From positions 995,001 to 1,059,000 of the forward strand of contig CALZFC010000045.1 in NCBI GenBank assembly GCA_945643635.1: a stretch of DNA of 64,000 nt, read 5' to 3'. The position numbers and the translations under genes were made by a program. The notes under the pieces were generated by a model. It was given only the letters and a program-made list of their open reading frames with translations, was not told the origin of the DNA and ran no database searches. Numbering within the stretch: the stretch's first letter is position 1; each line of letters opens with the position of its first letter. This document shows, piece after piece, positions 1 to 11,544 of the stretch. The stretch comes from Allodiplogaster sudhausi (lineage: Eukaryota; Nematoda; Chromadorea; Rhabditida; Diplogasteridae).

Positions 1-2884
1 AGTATCACAGAACATGAGAATTACGGTAACCGATATATTGATAACTGTTGGTGGGACCAGCGTAAAAAGCTGTAAGATTCCTGGACCGACCACAGTCATA
101 AGAATCTGCGTGAGGAGCATTCCGGCTGCGCAGACTCGGATGGTCTCCTTGAACTTCTTGGAGCAGTCGACGACTCTGCCGGCGAAGAAGGCAGCCGCCG
201 TGCCCAGCACCGCGTTCAGTGCAGTGCCGTAGCCACTGATTCCCTCCTGCAAGGAATTTGCACTCTGCCAGGAGACTTCCGAGCAGGGAATTAGGCACTG
301 TCAAGAGTTTTACGAAACAGGGCACTTTTGTGGGCAGAAGAAAGTAGAATAATGTATAAACTGATTAGTTTTTGCTACATCTTGCAACAAAAAAATTGAG
401 TGAGGTAGTGCTTTCTAAAGGTATGAGAAAGGGTAGGTGCAGCGTTTCACCCTCATTTCGGAGAGGAAATTAGTTGCTTGCTTACCGGGTAGCCGAGTTC
501 GTTGCAGATGTCATCGCTGTAGAGCGCGAAGGCCCATGGGAGGCCAAAAGTGAGCCCGAAGGGGATTGAGAGGAGGAGGAAGTCCTTGTTTCTGCAGCAG
601 GGTTATACAAGTACCGTCTACTTTATGTAACCATCCTGATTTTTGACATTCTTGGAGCCATACCACACCCATATTTTGTCCTACAAACTTTGTTTTATAG
701 TTCCTGCCCTCATCTCCACTCTCTCTCTTGTTATAGATTCTTCCCTCGCTTCTCAGACTAACATGATAACAAGGTAAATGCCTTGGAAGAAGCCCGGATG
801 GTCGTGCTTGCTGTCGTCCCTTGAGGGGGAAGGCGGGATTGGCGGAGAAGAATGACGAATGGAGAGAGCGAGCGCGAGCACCGCAATGTACACTGCCCAC
901 TCGGCGGCATTCTTAAAAGAGATTTGAAGCCACCGACTCCTAACACGAAGTGAATGTATTGTAAATAGGTCATTTCTGTATCGCTATCATGGTAATTTTC
1001 GACTAACAATGATAGCGAAGTTGTTGGAGTGTTCATCCGTGTTGCTGGCTGAGATTATGAGGAGAGGAAGCGAAGAACCAACCACGATGCCGACCGGATT
1101 CGCTGGAAAAGAGGAAATTAATAGAATGAGAGATAGGGGGAGGAAGAGAGTTAGAGATGGAAAGAGGTAAGGAGAGAGCAAGGGATAGAAATAGGGAGGA
1201 AGAGGGCGAAAGTTAGAGAGCGAGAAAAAAAAGAGGGTGAGAGAGAAAGCAGCTCTCTGAGAGATGGAAGAAAGAGAATCCGTAGCTGACCGACAAAGCT
1301 GAGAACATGCGCGGTCGCTCGCTGCGACTCTGCAAACCAGAACTCGGCCACCTTGGGAGCGAGCGTGAGAATGAAGGGGCCCGAGGCAGCGGAGAAGGAA
1401 GAGCCTGAGGGGGAGGGAAGAAGATGGACGCCCTCTTGACTAGTCTCCGCAACGACAAACCAATGAGAAGAATTGAGGGTCGCATGGAGAGTGAAAGGGC
1501 TGGAAGAGCAGAGACAAAACGGAGGCCCGCGCCGGCAAAGTTGAGCGAAGAAGCGATTATCACCTGCAAGAAAAGGCGAATATTTTCGCGCCAAAATATT
1601 TTTTTTAATATTTAAAACAACATTTAAGTACCATTAGCATCTTGAACTAGTGAAACCATTTTAATTTGTAAACTAGGCTCGACTAGAAGCAATATCACAA
1701 GTAAAGTGCAAAACACGTTTCATATATTAACTTCCATTGATTGAAAAATTCGGATGGTGACGAACCGAGGATCGAATGCCCAGCTTGTCCGTGCAGTACA
1801 TGCCAAGGATGCCAAAGAGGAGACCGCCAATCTGAATGAGGAATACGGTAGCGAAGGGCAGGGAAAGCGTGCCAGGACCTGGAAGATCTGGTTGGACCAG
1901 ATGCCGACATTGCACTCGGAAGCGCGTGCCATTGGAATGCCGCAATAAAAGACGGCCGAAGGACGGGTCAGCGCCTCGTACTCGAGCCATTGCTGGAGAT
2001 TAAAGAAGTCACATCGATGGGGAGTGTGAGAAAGCCAATCAATAAAAGCGAGGATCATTATGGGGGGAGAAAGCCTATTGAGGATTACTACGAGTGAAAT
2101 GAACTGGGAAGGAGTATAATGATGCATTATCTTATCAAAGGATATCAAAACAAAGACTTCACTGGCACGATTAGCCAGCCCTCATTGGATGTTCAAGACA
2201 AAATCACGAAGTAGTAATCCAGCTATTGATTACTTGAGTAACTCAGAAAAAGAAGGCATTGTATGCTAACAGCCGAGTTTGGAAAGGCGAGGAGGCAGAC
2301 GGCAACGAGGATGAGCCAGCGTTCAGGGTACATCATGTAAGTGCCTGGTGGTGGAGTTGGTTGTGGCTCCCTCTTCTCCCCTCCCTTCTTCTCGACAGCG
2401 CCTTCAGGCTTCTTCGCATTCTCACTTGCCTTTGCAGCAGGTGGCGGCGGCTTCGCTGAAAATATCAGGAAATTAACAGTAATTCTCTTTATGGTGAGTC
2501 AATTGGTGTCAAAATGAAAAAAAATTACCTTACTGAAGGTTTTCCCGAGCAATCCCAATTCCCTAACCAATTGGCGCGATCTTGGCGCCCTTCTTGTCTG
2601 CATCCGTCGCGGTCTTCTGCTTGGGCGGATCGGGGGTCTTGGCGCGACGCGGAGCGACGCAACGCGGCTTCTCCGGAGTCAGCACGCAGGGGAGACCCTG
2701 AGAAGCAGACTTTGGACAACATCTCCAAGATAATGACATTGTTTGAAGAGACCTGGCTGAAGAAGTAGTCCTTGAGCGCGCCGCTGCTCGGGTAGCCATC
2801 GGGGGGCGATGTCGCCTCGCCAGAGCCACGCGCCGTGTACTCGTCCTCATTATTCGGCAAGTTGCCGCCACCGCCTGCGGCCAT
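1..2884 (-). CDS. SLC49/FLVCR-like major facilitator transporter, 3' end beyond the window
   Basis: Multi-exon gene starting at the ATG at 2884; its last exons lie left of base 1. Exons read, in order: an acidic then Pro/Lys-rich cytosolic N-terminus (2884-2563, with a 51-bp intron after FFSQ); MMYPERWLILVAVCLLAFPN, the first membrane helix (about 2458-2270); QWLEYEALTRPSAVFY and the loop to TDKLGIRSS (about 1990-1760); IIASSLNFAGAGLRF (about 1568-1440); GPFILTLAPKVAEFWF then ESQRATA (about 1395-1285); ANPVGIVVGSSLPLLI (about 1105-1010); NAAEWAVYIAVLALALS (about 915-780); KDFLLLSIPFGLTFGLPWAF (about 590-487); SGYGTALNAVLGTAAAFFAG (250 leftward). The order RWL...QW...LGxR...P.K.A..WF...RATA...ANP.G...G matches SLC49 transporters (heme, choline or other small solutes by family; the substrate here is unknown). 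A possible 47-bp intron lies after NQIFQ: splicing it gives the family spacing between that segment and TDKLGIR, whereas reading through needs a frameshift. Confident in the family, not the substrate. Confidence 0.82.
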
Positions 2885-2898
2885 TCTTCAACCTGAAA
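2885..2898 (-). promoter_or_regulatory. Probable spliced-leader trans-splice acceptor before the transporter ATG
   Basis: On the minus strand TTTCAG ends at 2893, eight bases before the ATG at 2884, with no open frame upstream that would make it a cis acceptor. Nematode messages commonly receive a spliced leader at such a site. The role is inferred from sequence and spacing only. Confidence 0.45.
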
Positions 2899-3070
2899 CC
2901 AATCGATTGCATGAATGTGATTGATAGAGTAGATGATCATTTGAAAGAAAAAAATATTCGGCCATCGACCAGTAAACCGCATACGAGAGAAAATTGGATT
3001 AGCTATTCAACATCAAATAAGAACAATTGCTCTCAACCCTTTTAAAAGTGATTAGAACTAATCACTTTTC

Positions 3071-3722
3071 TGGCAATCAGATCTTGATTAATATTAAAAG
3101 GAGGTGCCCGACAAAAAGCTGTTCTTTTATCTTCCCATATGACAAAGTTTGATCTAAAAGATCGACTGAAGGTAGTCCCGCTATATGAAATTCAATACTT
3201 TGCCAAATATTTGCATTTCTTTTTTTAAATACAGTAGAAGACGTCTTTGTCGATGCACCCGTTCAAAACCAAGCAACGAATTTAAACGGATGGCAAGGAG
3301 AGGCCTCAATTAGCACCCTGTACCTAGTTGAAAACGTATGCATTTCCTTTATGATGCTGTTAGTTGGTTTACTTTTATTTATTTTTTTTTCCTCAATTAG
3401 CACCCTGTACCTAGTTGAAAACGTATGCATTTCCTTTATGATGCTGTTAGTTGGTTTACTTTTATTTCAGATATCAAACGATGATATTCTCATTGATTGA
3501 CTGATAAAAACAATCAATTTTGCGCCGTTGAAATGGCGAACCGTCGCTTCCGCTGAGGACAGCGAAGAGTGGCCGCGAAGAGACTCGTTTGGTCTGCTTC
3601 TTCTGCTCGTCCTTCCCAAAGGACGCCTTCCAGGACCTCCTCACGCGACAACGGCGGCTGCCTTTCTGAAAGGGTTCTGCTTTGAAAGACCTTCTTGCTC
3701 AGAGAGTGCTTAGAGCCAACCA
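3071..3722. repeat. Dispersed repeat R, copy 1
   Basis: About 650 bp that reappears reverse-complemented at about 49070-49640, in an intron of the MATH-BTB gene. Shared landmarks are the stretch from GGTTGGCTCT at the outer end, the purine-rich block at 3540-3700, the GACAAAAAGCTGTTCTTTT motif near 3111, and CTGGCAATC at the other end. The two copies differ by substitutions and small indels. I see no clear terminal inverted repeats and no convincing protein, so the class is unresolved. It fills most of the spacer between the transporter and PTP copy 1. Confidence 0.7.
3304..3470. repeat. 87-bp direct tandem duplication inside repeat R
   Basis: The block CCTCAATTAGCACCCTGTAC and its following 60 bases occur at 3304 and again at 3391, essentially identical and separated by a short T-rich spacer. 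The 49-kb copy of repeat R has a single version, so this duplication is private to copy 1. Confidence 0.8.
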
Positions 3723-4196
3723 AAATAATGTACAAAAGTACATTAACTTTGATAAAATTGAAAACAACAAAAGTTTCGGATAAAAGCACATGTGCAAATC
3801 AAGTTCCTGAAATATCGCAATAACAAATCGGAAATGTACTTTGTTACAAGTGAACTTTGAAGTTCAATGTTTCATAACCGATAAAGTGCTATTTCAAAAT
3901 AAGGCCACGTTGAGTCGATGTGTTGGATTTCGCCTTTTCTAGCTCATTTCCACTGCGATCAGCGGCCGAAGGCGGCCGGAGCTTCAGGTTGAAGACTGAA
4001 AGCCTCGAACTCCCTCTCTCCATTCATTTATCTCTTCGCTCTTCACTCTCTTTCCCTGTCCTCTCCTCTCTCTCAATTTCTCTGCCCTCTATGACATAGC
4101 GTCACTATTTTTATTTTGTAAAGTATCAAGTGATCCAAAATTTAATTAATAGGAAAATAAGAATAAATTTGAAAATATATATTAGCAGGATTCGCC

Positions 4197-6358
4197 ATGG
4201 TGCTGCTTCCCCCGTCGCTGCTCTCTCCTTTTCTTCTCCACACGGCCTCCGTTTTCTTCGTTCTCATCGCTCTCGTTGTCTGCACAGTAAGAAAGACCTC
4301 GAAATGTTGAAATTACAGATATCGATGAGATTTCTGTTTTGGTTTCTAGGCTCGAACATTCTGTGCTGACGATGTTCAGACTGAAAAACAATATATTTTG
4401 TAAATGAATGTAAGAATTAACATGATTAATATGGTATAGATATAGCTGCATTTCAGAAATCGAAGAAGAAAGCAGTCGGAAAGGGGGCCCGTCCTTTGAG
4501 AAGGAGGACAAGAAGGAAGAGGGAAAGGAGGGGAAGGAAGAGAAAACGGAGCAGGAAAAGGAAGAAGAAAAAGAGGCGAAAAAGGAAGGAGCCGCCGGAG
4601 ACAAGAATCGCACGGAATGGGCTCGCAAGCTGGTCACCACCAAGGTTTTCGCTTCGATGCTTCGTCTGATATCTAATCCGTTGAATCTATTGAAAAACGA
4701 ATCAATTACAAAGTAAGAAGAATGAATGAGCCATTTGAATGCAGAAGGTGCGGGTGCTGGCGGAGGAATTCGTGAACGGCCTCCGCGCGTAGAAAACACC
4801 CGATGCGCCATGCACCGAGGCGGAGAAGAACAAGGCCAAGAACAGGTGATCTCCTCTTACAAGCAACACAATCAACTATTTCGATATCTGGGGAAGACTC
4901 TTCATTTCTTCTGTTCAGGCACAAGGACATCTGGTGCATCGAGGTGACCCGAGTCGACCTCAGGAATCGGCCCTCCAACAAGAGCAACTACATCCACGCC
5001 AATTGGGTCCAGATCCCGCAGGGCAACAACTACATTTGCACTCAGGTCGGCTGAGATCTTAAACATTGAAAAGGGAGATAATTCTATGAAAAATACGTGT
5101 GAAATCTATTTACTTAAATAATACATAAAAAGATCTAAAAAAAACTTTTTGTCAGGCCCCTCTGGGCGAGACATGCGAGGACTTCTGGCACATGGTTGTG
5201 CAGGAGCAGGCGCCCATCATTGTCATGCTCTGCGACTTCAACGAAGTCACAGCGGCCCGTGGAGGTTGGCCTCTCCCAGCACAGACCCTTCTTGTACAGA
5301 CATCAATTTGTCAAGGGGATTCATGATTTCGGTGCAATATTAAGAGATATTGTGTTGAGCTGTTTACTACTTCCCCACCGCCCCCAACGAAGTCAAGAAG
5401 TTCGGGCTCTACTCGATCACCCACACGGTTTGAGCTTTCCGTTCTTATAAGCATGACTTGCTCTCGAAGATGGCAGAAGAGTTCTTGGAATTCCTTGCAG
5501 GGGTGGAACGACGAGCTGGACAAGCACGAAGGCCTCAAGATCTCCAAGTTCAGGGTCGACTACAAGTGCGCATCTGAACTTTCTATTGTTCATCTGAACA
5601 TATGTTCAGCTAAGCTTGTTTTTAAGGGACAACTTTTCTCTCAATTTTATGTGTTGCAGAGGACAAGAGCTGCACCACATGAAGCACGTGCAGATGAGTT
5701 GCTGGCCGGACTACCGCTGCCCCAACATGTCGCTCCCCGTCCTCGACCTCTGGAAATGGATCAACAGGTATGTACATATCTAACTTTCCGCCTCACAAGA
5801 CACCTCGCTATTTTTTTCTCGTTCTCCCGCTTACTCCACCACTCCCATCCTCCCTCTCCTCTCTCTCTCCCCCTCTCTCGCTCTGCAGCAACGCGAGGAA
5901 GATTCCGGTGGTGCTGCACGGCTCGGCCGGCGTGGATCCGACTGGCCTTCTCGTGGCCTTCGAGATGGCGGATCTCTGCATCGCCAAGAAGAGCACGACG
6001 AACTTGCTCGACATCGTCAAGGAGCTGCGCACCATGCGCCATGGAGTCAGTTTTATACCGAAATTTATAAATAGGTAGATATAAATTAACTGATTGCTCT
6101 ATTTCCTTCCTTCTTCAGCTCGTGCAGTTCCACGTGCAGTACCTCTTCCTCCACGTCATGCTCATCGAGTTCTACAAGGTCAGTTCATTCTCTTTCTCTT
6201 TCTCGACTCGTTCTCTTCCATTCAGGAGAAGGAGCTCTTCTCAGATCCCGTGGCAGCAGACTTCATCGAGGAGTACCGGATGCTCGTCCGCAAGACGTTG
6301 GAGAAACAGGTTGGACAGAAAGAAAGAGAGCTAGAGAAAAATGAGAGAGGCACTAGAT
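4197..6358 (+). pseudogene. Protein tyrosine phosphatase-like copy 1 (catalytically dead and probably broken)
   Basis: Eleven exons can be traced. Exon 1 encodes a hydrophobic leader (MVLLPPSLLSPFLL, 4197-4286). Exon 2 is very acidic and Lys-rich and ends WARKLVTTK. PTP-domain landmarks follow: FVNGLR, NRHKDIWCIE, NYIHANWVQIPQGNNYICTQ, APLGETCEDFWHMV, KISKFRVDY, QMSCWPDYRCPN (WPD loop), then VVLHGSAGVDPTG where active PTPs have HCSxGxGRTG, then ELRTMRHG and QYLFLHVMLIEFYK. The nucleophilic Cys is Gly and the phosphate-binding Arg is Pro, so no phosphatase activity is expected. In addition TAG at 4790-4792 interrupts exon 3 (the sister copy has TGC), and a 15-bp deletion near 5372 removes the KCSP codons and the probable splice acceptor. 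A GTAGAA donor overlapping the stop could skip it in frame at the cost of about 20 residues, so a product is not excluded. Sister copy at 61967-63760, minus strand. Confidence 0.72.
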
Positions 6359-6359
6359 G

Positions 6360-6835
6360 AATGACACAATGGAGTTGAATAGCAACAAGATGAAGGCGAA
6401 AAGAGAGTTGAGAGAGACAGAGACAAAATAAACCCCTGGACACAAGTGGTCGTCAAAAGTTCTCAACAGACAGAAATGGAAATGTTCAACTCAAAAGAGT
6501 TTAAAAATTTAACAAATGGTTGTTTCATTTCCGTTGCAATAGAAGCAAGAATTGAGCCAACCGTTTATCCTTTCTAGCGGTAGCCTCATTATGTCTGACA
6601 ATGAGAAGAATTTTGATTCAATACAACTTCCTGCTTCATTCATCTCAACATTAAAAAATTTAAGGCTGTATATACATATAATGAGAAATAGCTGCTATGC
6701 TTTGCATCATTTAAATTATTACTTGTCATTTATATAAATAGATTAGTCTCATGCGCTCCATGCATTTAGCATCCAGATCCGTCGATATTGGTTCGAAATC
6801 GTTTGCAGAGATGTTCTTACTTTATTCCATTTCAT
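6360..6835. repeat. Spacer repeat shared with 11545-12280
   Basis: Landmarks occur in the same order in both places: a purine-rich start, CCCTGG or CCCCTGG followed by ACA, TTCCGTTGCAATA, the TTTCTAGCG motif, GAAGAATTTGATTCAAT or a close variant, a TTTAAG motif, and finally GTTTGCAGAGAT followed by TTATTCCAT. Divergence is substantial (many substitutions and indels). No coding potential was recognised. Confidence 0.6.
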
Positions 6836-6844
6836 AATATGAGA

Positions 6845-6985
6845 TGTCAAGGCCTGTCTAGGCCCGGCCCGGCCATCCCGGCCCGATTGGCCCAAGGCGT
6901 TGCCGGGCGGGCCCAGCATTCTATGGACCCCAACTGGCCGGGCCGGTCCTGCAGAGTCGCTGGCCGACCCGTAGAGCCTTTTGTG
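6845..6985. other. Isolated GC-rich island of GGCCCGG-type motifs
   Basis: A sharply GC-rich block built from overlapping GGCCC, CCGGCCC and GGGCCGG words inside AT-rich spacer. A weaker block of the same words is at about 61525-61600. It has no recognised coding content. It could be a simple-sequence island or part of an unclassified repeat. Confidence 0.4.
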
Positions 6986-7560
6986 CCCGATTGTTCGAAG
7001 AAATAGTGGATAATCAACAGAGTGGGATATATGTCGAATCCGAAAATAAACAGAAATATTACTGTGAACGATATATAAGTTTTCTTATTTATTTATTATT
7101 AACTGCACATAATGCGAGGAACACGGCCTTGATGATTTATTGTCCATCATACCGACCGGAGACTGTGACATAATACATAAAGGATATTTGTTCCATGTTT
7201 TCTCTACTTTTTTTGGGTCTTCCTCGGAGATTTCGAAAAGTTTTATTTAAAAGATCGTGGCAAACGTTTAAGTTTCCAAATGGGTACAAAGGAGTCATAT
7301 AGTACTCTTGAATAACCACTAATGGTAAGGTGAATAACCATTCAGTCGTTCCATTGCATTTAAAAGATTCCCCTCTACATCCGTAATGTTTTTTGCCCCA
7401 GTTGTATTGCGATTTAGCGATCGCAGTGGTATTTTTTCTTCAAATAATTTGTAAATGCCTATTTTTATTCCAGAAATTATCGGGACGCATTATACTCTAA
7501 AAAAAACAAGAAGAGATCATGGATCGTTTGCAATGAATATTAATGAGGAAAATGTTTAAA
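6986..7560. other. Intergenic spacer, nothing recognised
   Basis: AT-rich sequence between the spacer repeat and the stop codon of UGT copy A. No exon-like reading frame, RNA or repeat was recognised. It holds the 3' flank of the UGT gene. Confidence 0.5.
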
Positions 7561-10508
7561 TTATGACGTCTTAGCCTTACCCTTTGACATGCGATTCCTT
7601 ATCAAAATAACAAGAGAGCGACAGATGAAGAACGCGATAATAACTGCGAGAGTCAGAGCAAGGAGAGCAGCGGCAATGACATCAACGAGGAAGTACTGAA
7701 TCCAGCCGAGTTGGAGTCCGCGCGGGGTCAGCGACTTGGCAGAGCCGAACTCAGCGGCGAACTCGACGTGTTTCACGAGCAACTCGCGAGGAGAAAACGG
7801 ACGACGAGACAACATTCGAGAGGTTTTCTTCGCATTCACATACAAGCTAAAGAAGAAGAAAAAACCGTCACCAAAGAACCTGAGGAGACAAAAGTATTGT
7901 GACGAGCGCTCTATTTTTCTTCCTGACAGTGTTCAAACTTTTTTGCTACTTATTAATGATAATAAAGGAATTTGGTGATAGACACAACCTTTTAGTGGTG
8001 AGGAGTCGATCGAAAGTTTCAGACAACCTCTTCGGCTGAAAGCAAAACGACATTTTGTTGAAATAAATCCAGATGAGCGAGGACAAAAGAGACGAAATAA
8101 ATGTAAGAGAAATAGAATTTGACATGAGCAGCTTCTCGCTTGTCCAGCACAAGGCCGATTCCATTGTGCTCCATCATGGCTGCATTCCTTGGCTGGTCGC
8201 CAAAAAGTGGAATGAAGATGCCCGGGACGCCTTGGGCAGCTGCCTCCTGGCACGAGGACATTCCGCCGTGAGAGATAAAACCAGTCACTCGGCCGTCGCC
8301 TTCAAATCGCTATATCGTTCTTTCAAAAAATTTATTCATGTTGTAAATATTTATTTAAGGACAATGTTTGCTTGGTATTATGATTGTCATATCTAAAAGG
8401 TCGTTCTGAGGCGTCCATTTGATGAGCACGACGTTTGCGAGCGAGGCCAGAAGCGACCGAGCGAACTCATCTTCAGGCTCTTCATACTTCCATATGAAGG
8501 TGATATTCGGACACGTCGTAAATAGCTGAACATTTTAAAAAGAATTTCGGTAATAATTTTCTTGTTTACCTTGATTATTTAAACGAACAAATTTTGAAAA
8601 GCGGAAAAAAAGAACGCAAAAAGCACCTGAACTAATGAATGCTTCAGTGAGGACGGCATCTGCGCACTCTTGACCATCGAGCCAAAGGAGACGAGAACGT
8701 TACTCGAACGACGGTTCAAGAATGCGTCCCAGGACTATGAGAAGCGAAATCGTAAGAAAAAAAGGAGCGACGTCAAAACATGGAATTGAAATTGATGTAG
8801 AGAAATGGATTTATTTCTAAACTTTTAGAATAGAATTCAGTCCAAAAGTGACTCAAAATCAGAGTGATTCCCTTTAATTGAAAAAAAATTGTCGACCTCT
8901 TCGAGTGGTTTTGGCTTCTGAATGCCGATTCCGCCGAGGTCGACGACCTTTCTGAGCAGAGGACGGGCGAAGTCGATGAGCGGCTCCGAGTTCGTGAACA
9001 CGAACGCAGCACCAGACGTGAGCTTCTGAAACCATCGTTTTTAATTACTTTTTTTATCATTGTCATTGAAGTCAGAGTTAGTTAAGTTTATAGAATAGCC
9101 TGAACAGAATGACGTTATCGTTACAAACCTACAATACAAGTTTACTTGGAGAAAACACAACCATATGTTATCTACATTGTTAAAGAGAAACATGTGCGTA
9201 AAATAAAACCTATTTAATAAAAGATAACTAAAAATTAACGTGCCTTCATGCCGGGAAAGTTTCGAAACTCTCTTTGGAAGATTTCGTTTGCGCATTCGAG
9301 GGCTCCGTCCCAGCGAACCTTGACGAGATGTGTCTGGTAGATATTCAAGGCGCGACTCCAAAGGGAAGAGTCCAGGTGCAGTGTTGAAAAGCCTGCAATT
9401 TGTTTTAGTCAAATGGAGATAATGCAACATTACTAAAGTGTACGCATATTTGGGGGCCAGCAGGTTCAATACGCCTTTTGTTTCGATTCAATATTGTTTA
9501 CAGATGTTTATAGCTTAATATTCTTGCTTGTGCCAACTCGGATTGTAGCTCGGCACTACAGGAATGCCGAGGTCGAAGGCGACATTGTCGATGAGAGTTG
9601 TCGTCGAGACAGCGATCGTTGCTTTGATGCCAACGACGTGTAAGAGTCCTAAAATGTTCGTATTTTGCTTCAACGTACATATTTCTTCAACGTTAAGCAT
9701 TAGCATTTTTTCTCTTATTAGAAATATGTACATAGTTGGTAATGTATTTATTTTTAAGAATTTTTGTTCTCATTTCCATATTGATACCCCTGCTTTTATC
9801 GAAAGAAAGTTAAGAACCAAGCGCGCAGTAGTCGTAGCTCTCGTAGATGAGCAAGTCGTAGTTGTTCTGTCGCAGCTCTTCCAGAAGTCCGGGATGGCGA
9901 ATGGTCGCTTCGCATTGTGGACAGAACATGCTGTTCAAGCGGCTTCGAATCTAGCCGGAAGAAATTATGAAACTAATGAAGTTCTCTCCATTTGAATTGT
10001 ATTTACATGTAATGCCTTGTATATGGTATGTGCATACATTCTTGTGTAATATAGCTATATATTATTCAATCATATTTAAATTAGAATGCAACATGCACTT
10101 ATCTTTACAGTGTCCCTACCATCTGTGCAGCTTTGAGATCGAATTCCGTCTTCCAATAATCGACGCGCGCGGCGGCGCCCCTCGCGCGAGCCTCGCGCAC
10201 TCGCTCGTCTTGAGGGAGGCGGATGATCCGCGTCGATTTCGTTGTTCCATCTGCCACGTCCGGCCAGATCTCTGGTATCAGCGAAGTCTGATACAAGCAA
10301 GTGGTAGGGATACATAAAGTGTATAATGCTGCTTTAAAAAAACTTTTGGTCTCACCACATCATGGCCGGCCTCAACGAGGACATCCGCGATTCGACTCAT
10401 GAAATTCGAGTGCGAATGGCCAAACTTGGGATTGTACACGAGAATTTTGAATCCGCACGACGAGGCGGCAAAGGAAAGCACGAGCAATGACTGCATCAGC
10501 CGTGACAT
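7561..10508 (-). CDS. UDP-glucuronosyltransferase, copy A
   Basis: Eleven exons on the minus strand. Exon 1 (10508-10358) has a signal peptide (MSRLMQSLLVLSFAASSCG) followed by KILVYNPKFGHSHSNFM, the usual nematode UGT N-terminus. Later exons carry FCPQCEATIRHPGLLEEL, VGIKATIAVSTTTLIDNVAF, PVVPSYNP, DSSLWSRALNIYQ, AFVFTNSEPLIDFARPLL, NVLVSFGSM, NITFIWKYEEPE, then the nucleotide-sugar signature (WTPQND, HGGMSSCQEAAAQGVPGIFI, PLFGDQPRNA). The last exon has SPRELLVKHVEFAAEF, a hydrophobic transmembrane anchor and the basic tail NRMSKGKAK. The enzyme would sit in the ER membrane with its active site in the lumen and transfer a sugar from a UDP-sugar to small lipophilic compounds; the acceptor cannot be told. 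All diagnostic segments are present, so it looks functional. Copy B is at 39.8-42.6 kb in the opposite orientation. Confidence 0.9.
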
Positions 10509-11544
10509 TCTAAAGTTCAAATTTAAAACTTAATGCGGTTTCCGAAAAAGGAGTAGTTGTACGCAGCATGAAGTAGCGCGACTTCTTCAGCCAACATTTC
10601 CCCTTGGTACTATGGGACATTGATCCTTTTCCTTGGTTCCCGTGATACGGCAGAAAGTGTGATAATGTCTGCATTCTAAGCACAAAAATCAAAAGATCTC
10701 CTGAGTGACCTTGAAAACCAGCTGACCATGAGGCTCCAATATTATGAATTATCTTGGGAGGCTTCTTCATTCACTGAGCATTCATATCACGAATATATTC
10801 ATTTACTTACCCGAATTATATACATATGCTTTCTCTCGATCGCTGCCAATCGAGAAAAAACAACTGCATCCTCTGTTCAGTTTCCAATTGTAATGCGATG
10901 ACGTTCGTGAGAAGAGAGGACGAAAGAGAGAGAGAAAGAGGGTGAGAGAGAGAGAGAGCGATAGAGCGAAAGAGAGAGCGATTAAGTTTAAAATCTAATA
11001 AAATAGTTTCCAAAAAAAAATTATTTTTTTTAGAAAAAGTGAAGTCATACAATCGTCTTACAGTTTTAATTGCATCACATTGTGCTCTTTGAGAAAAAGA
11101 TGGCTTGTTTCATCACTGCAAGCGTTGTTCGAAGAAAGGGAAGAATCGTTCTTGCTTTCTCTGCGCCCTCCTCTTTCTCACTTCATCTCACTTTTTTTTT
11201 TTCTCGATACCGCGAGAGTGAGATAGTGGCAGAGTTTGGCTCGCTTATTCACAATCAATCATGATCGAATTTGGGAAGAATAGTTTCATAGCTACAGGAA
11301 TTTGAGGGATATTGTATAACGAAGATTTTTACTTGAATTAGTCCATCAGAGTTATCGTTCAACCTTGTATACATTGTCGTTGTTTGATCTTTCCTGATTT
11401 CCTTCGGTTCACGGAAATGAGTGATGATAAGAGAGGAACAGTCTAACGAGAGTCGAAGATGGGAAATGAAGATTCATTTTCTGTGTATTACTCAATCAGA
11501 AAGGGAGTAAGAGAGAATCGATTTAGAAAGAGAGCGAGACATTG
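10509..11544. other. Intergenic spacer with GA/CT-rich tracts
   Basis: Upstream flank of UGT copy A. It contains a purine-rich GAGAGA tract at 10915-10985 and a T-rich tract near 11190. Open frames here are low-complexity and show no family resemblance. No gene recognised. Confidence 0.5.

Noticed and set aside
1..2884. Viral or endogenous viral gene, because the family is named after a retrovirus receptor
   Set aside because: SLC49/FLVCR proteins are ordinary cellular transporters; the gene has normal introns and no viral features.
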